A stretch of 11,401 nucleotides of DNA, taken from UBA826 sp045564655. Its GTDB lineage: Bacteria; Chloroflexota; Dehalococcoidia; Lucifugimonadales; UBA826. Below, in pieces: positions 6,996 to 11,401 of the stretch; within the stretch, counting starts at the first letter, position 1; each line of letters opens with the position of its first letter. The translations under genes and the position numbers were made by a program. Below the pieces are notes generated by a model. That model ran no database searches and had not been told where the DNA came from. It saw only the letters and a list, made by a program, of their open reading frames with translations. Location: positions 1 through 11,401 of the forward strand of contig JBJLGX010000016.1 in the NCBI GenBank assembly GCA_045564655.1, in the 5' to 3' direction.

Positions 6996-8609
6996 ATGAC
7001 ACTGCCTAACATAAGAAATTCGGCTATAGTAGTTCTCTTGATCCTCTCAGTTATAGCATGCCAAGAACCAACCGTTACAGTATCCCCTGGTAATACAAAT
7101 ATCACTTATTCAGCACCAATTCCCCAGGTAGCTAAATTTGATGGCAGTCTACATGTGACTATACCTAAAGCACTTGACCTAAATGACTTTGGGCCCCAAA
7201 ACCTTTCTCAAAACAATATTGGTCCAGGAATGGTATTTAGTCGGTTACTTAAATTGAGTACAGACCCTTTAGTGTCGAAACCCCATATGGAGCTAGAGTG
7301 TGATTTATGTGCAAGTTGGGAATATACATCTGACTACAATCTTAATTTCAAGATCAAAAGTAACGTCTACTGGCATAACGGAGAACAATTAACGTCACAG
7401 CACCTCCAAAATCATTACCAAAAACAATTGCAAAACACCGATTCCTACACAGTATTGACAGGGATAGACTCCATAATCACTCAAAGTGATACAGATATTG
7501 GATTTGAACTTAAAAACCAAGACCCAGATCTGTTATTCAAACTAGCCCATTCAGAAAACAAAATTCTTAATGATAAATTATTATCAGTAGGAAATAAATC
7601 TAATGCTTCAGTTACCAAATTGATTGGTACTGGTCCTTGGATGCACATTCCTAACGATAGTGATCAAGACACCATTACATTAATACGAAACCCTGTATAT
7701 TTTTCTCATGAAAAACCTCTATCTCAAAGTATTACAATAAACAATGTTGAAAATCTAACCCATACAAAGATTCTCGCATTGATTAAATCAGGTCAATCCA
7801 ACGTTATTCTAAACAACACAAACGTACCTCTACAATCCGATTCAAAAGAATTTTTAAAAACACAATCAATTCTTTCTTATGGAGGACCAAGTTTCTTTTT
7901 TAACATGTCTAAACAATCTATGAAGTCTTTAGTAACAAGACAAAACATATTCAAATCACTTGATCCATGGAAGCACAATATCGAAAGTAATATTAGTCCT
8001 TCAATAGTAAGTATAGGAGTACCCACAGTAAATAAAAACTATTCAGACAACCAAACAGAAATTAGGCAAAAGTATTTTGATGATTCTGTGTCTCGTGACC
8101 TCGCACCTTATCAAGACACGGAGAAACAAATTCTAAAAATAGGAGTATCCGAAACATCTGCTGTTTATCGACCCGTATTTGATAACATTCTTCAAGACTT
8201 AGCATCTTCTATTTATCTAGTACAAGCTCAATCTTTATCTCATGATAGTTACGTCCTCGAACTTAGCAGTAAATCATCTGATTTTGATATTTTACTTGGG
8301 TTAATTCCTCCAGAGGAATTTATAAATACTTTTTTACTCTCCACAATTCATTCCAGTGGAGAATTTAGCTTCAGCAATCCATCAGATTCAGTCTTAAATC
8401 TAATGATCGAAAACCAAGTTAAGGAACATCATCCTGTGGTTAGAAAATCTGAAATTGGAAACATACAAGACCATATCTTAGAAAACGCGTATATGTACAA
8501 TTCTGCTTCTCTACGCCATGAATGGATCCATGACCAATCAATCAGAAATTTCTTTCCAAATGACAATCTAGGGGAATATTTGTATTGGGCTGACGTCTGG
8601 ATAGAATGA
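6996..8609 (+). CDS. Extracellular solute-binding lipoprotein, SBP_bac_5 (oligopeptide/dipeptide type)
   Basis: A 537-residue ABC-importer binding protein of the peptide/nickel (family 5) type, the usual length. Numbering from ATG 6996: a short n-region with R7, a hydrophobic core (9-20) and lipobox VIAC with C22 as the lipidated cysteine, so it is anchored outside the cytoplasmic membrane. A Pro/Ser/Thr linker follows (23-45). Family landmarks are MVFSRLLKL (79-87), the segment ASWEYTSDYNLNFKIK (106-121), WHNGEQLTS (126-134), GTGPW (211-215) and RNPVYF (231-236). The C-terminal part is divergent. ATG 6981 would add five residues including an Asp in the n-region; I prefer 6996 because it gives a cleaner signal peptide and lies just after a TATAAT box. 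Unusually, CDLC (102-105) replaces the common DLAxSW lead-in, giving an exported CxxC. No permease or ATPase gene is adjacent, so it either serves a distant transporter or has another role. Ligand unknown. Confidence 0.88.
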   Translation: MTLPNIRNSAIVVLLILSVIACQEPTVTVSPGNTNITYSAPIPQVAKFDGSLHVTIPKALDLNDFGPQNLSQNNIGPGMVFSRLLKLSTDPLVSKPHMELECDLCASWEYTSDYNLNFKIKSNVYWHNGEQLTSQHLQNHYQKQLQNTDSYTVLTGIDSIITQSDTDIGFELKNQDPDLLFKLAHSENKILNDKLLSVGNKSNASVTKLIGTGPWMHIPNDSDQDTITLIRNPVYFSHEKPLSQSITINNVENLTHTKILALIKSGQSNVILNNTNVPLQSDSKEFLKTQSILSYGGPSFFFNMSKQSMKSLVTRQNIFKSLDPWKHNIESNISPSIVSIGVPTVNKNYSDNQTEIRQKYFDDSVSRDLAPYQDTEKQILKIGVSETSAVYRPVFDNILQDLASSIYLVQAQSLSHDSYVLELSSKSSDFDILLGLIPPEEFINTFLLSTIHSSGEFSFSNPSDSVLNLMIENQVKEHHPVVRKSEIGNIQDHILENAYMYNSASLRHEWIHDQSIRNFFPNDNLGEYLYWADVWIE

Positions 8610-8610
8610 A

Positions 8611-9063
8611 TTAAATCTGATCAATGATGTTATTCAAAGCCCGAACAGGCAACAAAACACATTTCAGTCTTACAGGGTGCTGTCTCACTACGCCAAGTTC
8701 AGATAAAATTCCTAAGTCGAAGTTATTAGCAAGATCATCTCCATTCTTCAAAAAATTCTCAAATCTTGAAATAACTGGAGGAAGATCGTCAATTTTAGAC
8801 TGATTCACAAAAACACTTAACAAAGATGAGGACGCTTTAATCACAGTGCAACCATCTGCTATAGCTGAAACGTTACTTATAATTCTGTCTTCAGTTAATT
8901 TAACTTTGAAAGACACTTTATCACCGCAAAAAGGATTAATTTCTTCTGCGAAATAATCATATTCAGTAATATCTACCCCATTCCTAGGGTTCCGAAAATG
9001 ATCCATTATTACGTCTTTATATATATTGCTTAAGTATTCTTCAGATATATCACCCATAGACAT
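8611..9063 (-). CDS. Second, divergent SufU/NifU-N-like iron-sulfur assembly protein
   Basis: A 150-residue protein of the IscU/SufU fold. It keeps the ligand set: C46 and D48 in NPFCGD, C72 in ADGCTVIKAS and C135 in VRLKC. The distance between the second and third cysteines (63 residues) equals that of the upstream sufU product and exceeds the roughly 43 of IscU, so it is SufU-type. It departs from SufU elsewhere: the GSGCxIS segment becomes ADGCTVI, and the AMLAWHAL tail becomes VLLPVRAL. Role in cluster assembly or sulfur relay is inferred from fold and operon; whether it is a scaffold, a SufS partner or something else is open. It starts 9 bases after sufU. The ATG at 9063 has AGG only 3 bases away, while ATG 9057 (third residue) has it at 9, so 9057 may be the true start. 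Its stop is 1 base from that of the converging lipoprotein gene. Confidence 0.85.
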   Translation of the reverse strand: MSMGDISEEYLSNIYKDVIMDHFRNPRNGVDITEYDYFAEEINPFCGDKVSFKVKLTEDRIISNVSAIADGCTVIKASSSLLSVFVNQSKIDDLPPVISRFENFLKNGDDLANNFDLGILSELGVVRQHPVRLKCVLLPVRALNNIIDQI

Positions 9064-9072
9064 AGACCTAAA

Positions 9073-9522
9073 TTACTCTGTAGATACTGGGTCCGAAGAA
9101 TTATCAATTAAAGACTTTAAAGCATGCCAGGCTAACATCGCACATTTGATCCGCACTGGAAAATCAGTTACTCCAGACAGCATTTCTAAATCTCCTAGAA
9201 CTTCTGTATCCAGTTGAGCCCCAGGCTCGGTAAGCATTTTATGTACCTCTTCAAATACTTGATTAGCGTGAGTTAGATTTTGTCCTTTGACACTTTCGGT
9301 TAACATCGATGTAGAAGCCCTAGATATGGCGCACCCAGATCCTTGAAATCCAACATCAACGATCATGCCATCTTCAATTTGCATATACAGATGAATCCTG
9401 TCCCCACATAGAGGGTTAAATCCTTCTTTATAATGAGTGTGAGGATCAACTACACGAAAATTACTAGGTTTAGAATTATGTTCTAGCAATATTTCCTGAT
9501 ATAAGTCATTTAGTCCCGACAT
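9073..9522 (-). CDS. sufU: SufU, zinc-dependent sulfurtransferase/scaffold of the SUF system
   Basis: A 149-residue canonical SufU. It has the N-terminal LNDLYQEILLEHNSKPSN helix, C39 and D41 in NPLCGD, C64 in GSGCAISRAS, STSMLTE, and C127 in VRIKCAMLAW. These are the four zinc ligands known from Bacillus subtilis SufU (C41, D43, C66, C128), at nearly identical positions. The longer segment between the second and third cysteines separates it from IscU, and the IscU His next to the third Cys is replaced by Lys. In Gram-positive systems SufU accepts persulfide sulfur from SufS. The ATG has AAAGGTGA a few bases upstream. It lies 21 bases after sufS and 9 before the second SufU-like gene, all in one operon. 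Confidence 0.95.
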   Translation of the reverse strand: MSGLNDLYQEILLEHNSKPSNFRVVDPHTHYKEGFNPLCGDRIHLYMQIEDGMIVDVGFQGSGCAISRASTSMLTESVKGQNLTHANQVFEEVHKMLTEPGAQLDTEVLGDLEMLSGVTDFPVRIKCAMLAWHALKSLIDNSSDPVSTE

Positions 9523-9543
9523 AATTCACCTTTAATATTAGAC

Positions 9544-10794
9544 TTACCCAAATAATTCAGAGACTCTATCAACAGCAACAATCAAAGCATCTATATCTGC
9601 TTTTGTATTATAAAATGAAACTGAAGCTCTTGCTGTAGCAGGTATATCAAATCGATCCATTAAAGGCTGAGTACAATGATGCCCTGTGCGTATAGCTACC
9701 CCTTCCGCGTCTAATATTGTTCCAATATCATGTGGATGAGCGCAGTCCATTACGAACGAGACAACACCCCCGAATTCTTCAGCTTGACCTATTATCCGTA
9801 TCCCTGACATTTCCCTAAGTTGTTCTCTGGTATACAACAGCAATTCTTTTTCATACGAGGCTATGTTATCCATTCCTAAATTCGTTAAGTAATCTATTGC
9901 AACTCCCAACCCTATTCCACCAGCAATATTTGGAGTCCCTGCTTCAAATTTATAAGGTAAATCGTTATAAGTGGTATGCTCAAACGACACGTTCCTGATC
10001 ATATCTCCGCCGCCTTGGTAAGGTTTCATATTCTCTAGAATATCTTTTTTTCCATATAAAATTCCTACGCCAGTAGGGCCACACACTTTATGACCAGAAA
10101 AAGCGAAAAAGTCACAATTAATATCCTGAACATCTACACTTAAATGGGGAGCAGACTGAGCGCCATCTATTAACACTACTGCTCCTTTATCATGAGCCAT
10201 TTTAGTCATCTCTTTCACAGGATTAATAGTTCCCAAAGTATTAGATTGATGTACTACAGAAACTATCTTAGTGTTATTAGACAACATTGCTTCATACTCA
10301 TCTAATATTAAAACACCATCATCATCAACCGGAATCACTTTCAAATTTGCACCTGTACCGTCACAAACCATTTGCCAAGGGACTATGTTTGAGTGATGCT
10401 CCATTGTAGATATGATGACATCGTCACCTGGCTTTAAATTATCTCTCCCGTAACTATCGGCGACTAAATTAATTGCTTCAGTGGTTCCACGCACAAATAT
10501 AATCTCTTCAATCGAAGCAGCCTTGATAAAATCTTTAATTTTCCCTCGGCTTTCTTCATATTTATCGGTAGCGAACTGACTTAAGGCATGTACTCCTCTA
10601 TGAATATTAGAATTATATTCTTTATAGTAATCTGATATCGCATTAATGACGCTCAGAGGTTTCTGGGTGGTTGCCCCGTTATCAAGATAAATTAACGGCT
10701 TGCCGTTCACTTTCTGAGAAAGAATAGGAAAATCGTTTCTTATGTCCTCAACCGTTTTTTTCCCTATGTATTCTTTAATATGTTTTTGGTTCAA
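9544..10794 (-). CDS. sufS: Cysteine desulfurase SufS (group II)
   Basis: A 416-residue PLP enzyme that takes sulfur from L-cysteine, leaving alanine and an enzyme persulfide for SufU. Visible are YLDNGATTQKP (36-46), FVRGTTEAINLVA (100-112), the PLP-stacking H133 in STMEHHSN, D210 in LIDGAQSAPH, the Schiff-base lysine K236 in FSGHKVCGPTG, and the persulfide cysteine C374 in RTGHHCTQP. The short group II form of the Cys loop and ATARASVSFYNT near the C-terminus fit SufS rather than IscS. Length is close to the usual 406. The start is TTG at 10794, supported by AGGA 8 bases upstream inside the last sufD codons; no in-frame ATG is available before residue 131. It starts 5 bases after the sufD stop. 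Confidence 0.96.
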   Translation of the reverse strand: MNQKHIKEYIGKKTVEDIRNDFPILSQKVNGKPLIYLDNGATTQKPLSVINAISDYYKEYNSNIHRGVHALSQFATDKYEESRGKIKDFIKAASIEEIIFVRGTTEAINLVADSYGRDNLKPGDDVIISTMEHHSNIVPWQMVCDGTGANLKVIPVDDDGVLILDEYEAMLSNNTKIVSVVHQSNTLGTINPVKEMTKMAHDKGAVVLIDGAQSAPHLSVDVQDINCDFFAFSGHKVCGPTGVGILYGKKDILENMKPYQGGGDMIRNVSFEHTTYNDLPYKFEAGTPNIAGGIGLGVAIDYLTNLGMDNIASYEKELLLYTREQLREMSGIRIIGQAEEFGGVVSFVMDCAHPHDIGTILDAEGVAIRTGHHCTQPLMDRFDIPATARASVSFYNTKADIDALIVAVDRVSELFG

Positions 10795-10799
10795 TTAGC

Positions 10800-11401
10800 T
10801 TATCCTAAATTTAAAGTAACGTTTGGTATTGATGCCTCATAAGCATTATCAATATATTCCATAAAGCCTTTATCATCTAATTGTTCAATGATCTCCCTAG
10901 CGAAAGCCTGAATTAAAAACTTACTTGCAGTTTTTTCATCTAACCCCCTGCTCCGCATATAAAACACCGTTTCATCATTTATGCTTCCGGCGGTAGCTCC
11001 ATGTCCACATTGCACATCATCAGCATATATCATTAAGCTTGGCTTGCTATCCACTTCAGCACCTTCTGATAGAATTAAATTCTTATCTGACTGCGTAGCA
11101 TTGGTTTTCTGCGAATCTTTTCTTACTAGTACTTCTCCACCAAATACGGCCCGAGACTCTCCATCTAGGATCCCCTTATACACTATGTTGCTCGAACAAT
11201 TGGGTTTAGCATGATCTATATTTATTAAATTATCTATATGCTGATCTCCGACAGTTAAATATAAACCTATTAGGTCACAAGATGCTTCCTCACCATCAAG
11301 TAGCACTGACATTTCATTCCTAGACAAATTTGACCCATTTGAAAACGTTGAAGATTTAAGATCACTCTTTTCATATTGCACCACATTAGTTACGCCCATA
11401 T
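10800..11401 (-). CDS. sufD: SufD, Fe-S cluster assembly scaffold subunit (partial, N-terminus beyond the right edge)
   Basis: The C-terminal 200 residues or so of a SufB/SufD family protein (whole proteins are about 420-450); the frame is still open at the right edge, so the ATG at 11399 is internal. It shows the repetitive beta-helix core (DLIGLYLTVGDQHIDN, VYKGILDGESRAVFGGEVLV) and the family C-terminal block: YADDVQCGHGATAGSINDE, FYMRSRGLDEKTASKFLIQAFAREII. The His in CGHGAT corresponds to the conserved SufD His360 of E. coli. I call it SufD rather than SufB because it lies directly before sufS, the usual sufC-sufD-sufS-sufU order, and lacks a clear match to SufB-specific cysteines in the part seen. 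SufBCD builds the new cluster; sufC and sufB are expected just outside the window. Confidence 0.9.
   Translation of the reverse strand, partial: MGVTNVVQYEKSDLKSSTFSNGSNLSRNEMSVLLDGEEASCDLIGLYLTVGDQHIDNLINIDHAKPNCSSNIVYKGILDGESRAVFGGEVLVRKDSQKTNATQSDKNLILSEGAEVDSKPSLMIYADDVQCGHGATAGSINDETVFYMRSRGLDEKTASKFLIQAFAREIIEQLDDKGFMEYIDNAYEASIPNVTLNLG

Noticed and set aside
5644..8609. Hydrolase, DinB-fold protein and solute-binding lipoprotein as one new uptake-and-breakdown system.
   Set aside because: The lipoprotein gene appears to have its own -10 box, there are no transporter genes, and no shared substrate can be read from the sequence.

Overview
The window is bacterial and AT-rich. It has Shine-Dalgarno-type starts, sigma70-like promoter boxes, a lipoprotein signal, Rho, and a SUF operon with SufU-type proteins. 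Nothing in it names the organism. The SufU-type SUF operon, the TalC-type transaldolase, and exported proteins without outer-membrane features suggest a monoderm lineage. Chloroflexota (for example a marine SAR202-like member) is my tentative guess, from general resemblance only. Almost every base is coding. No gap exceeds about 230 bases, and I see no RNA gene, insertion sequence, CRISPR array or prophage.

Left, minus strand (1-1661): the N-terminal 553 residues of a large, cysteine-free, Ala/Thr/Ser/Gly/Val-rich exported protein built of immunoglobulin-like (TIG-like) repeats. It is probably an abundant surface or S-layer-like protein. It has a strong ribosome binding site and an upstream direct repeat that looks like a response-regulator operator. 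The gene runs off the left edge.

Centre-left, minus strand (1782-5412): a compact housekeeping operon, pyrG (CTP synthase), then a TalC-type transaldolase, then rho. It is read from a good promoter near 5527-5556 through a roughly 108-nt leader that can form two mutually exclusive hairpins. pyrG and the transaldolase overlap by 4 bases; the transaldolase and rho are 20 bases apart.

Centre, plus strand (5644-8609): an alpha/beta hydrolase and a DinB-fold protein, 1 base apart, followed by a lone SBP_bac_5-type solute-binding lipoprotein with no transporter partners in view. This is the accessory part of the window. The lipoprotein gene ends 1 base from the end of the converging SUF operon.

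Right, minus strand (8611-11401): the distal part of a SUF iron-sulfur cluster operon, sufD (partial, runs off the right edge), sufS, sufU, and a second, divergent SufU paralogue. SufS extracts sulfur from cysteine, SufU-type proteins accept it, and SufD belongs to the SufBCD scaffold, so these genes form one pathway. The tandem second SufU and the pyrG leader are the most interesting features. I found no clearly new multi-gene system.
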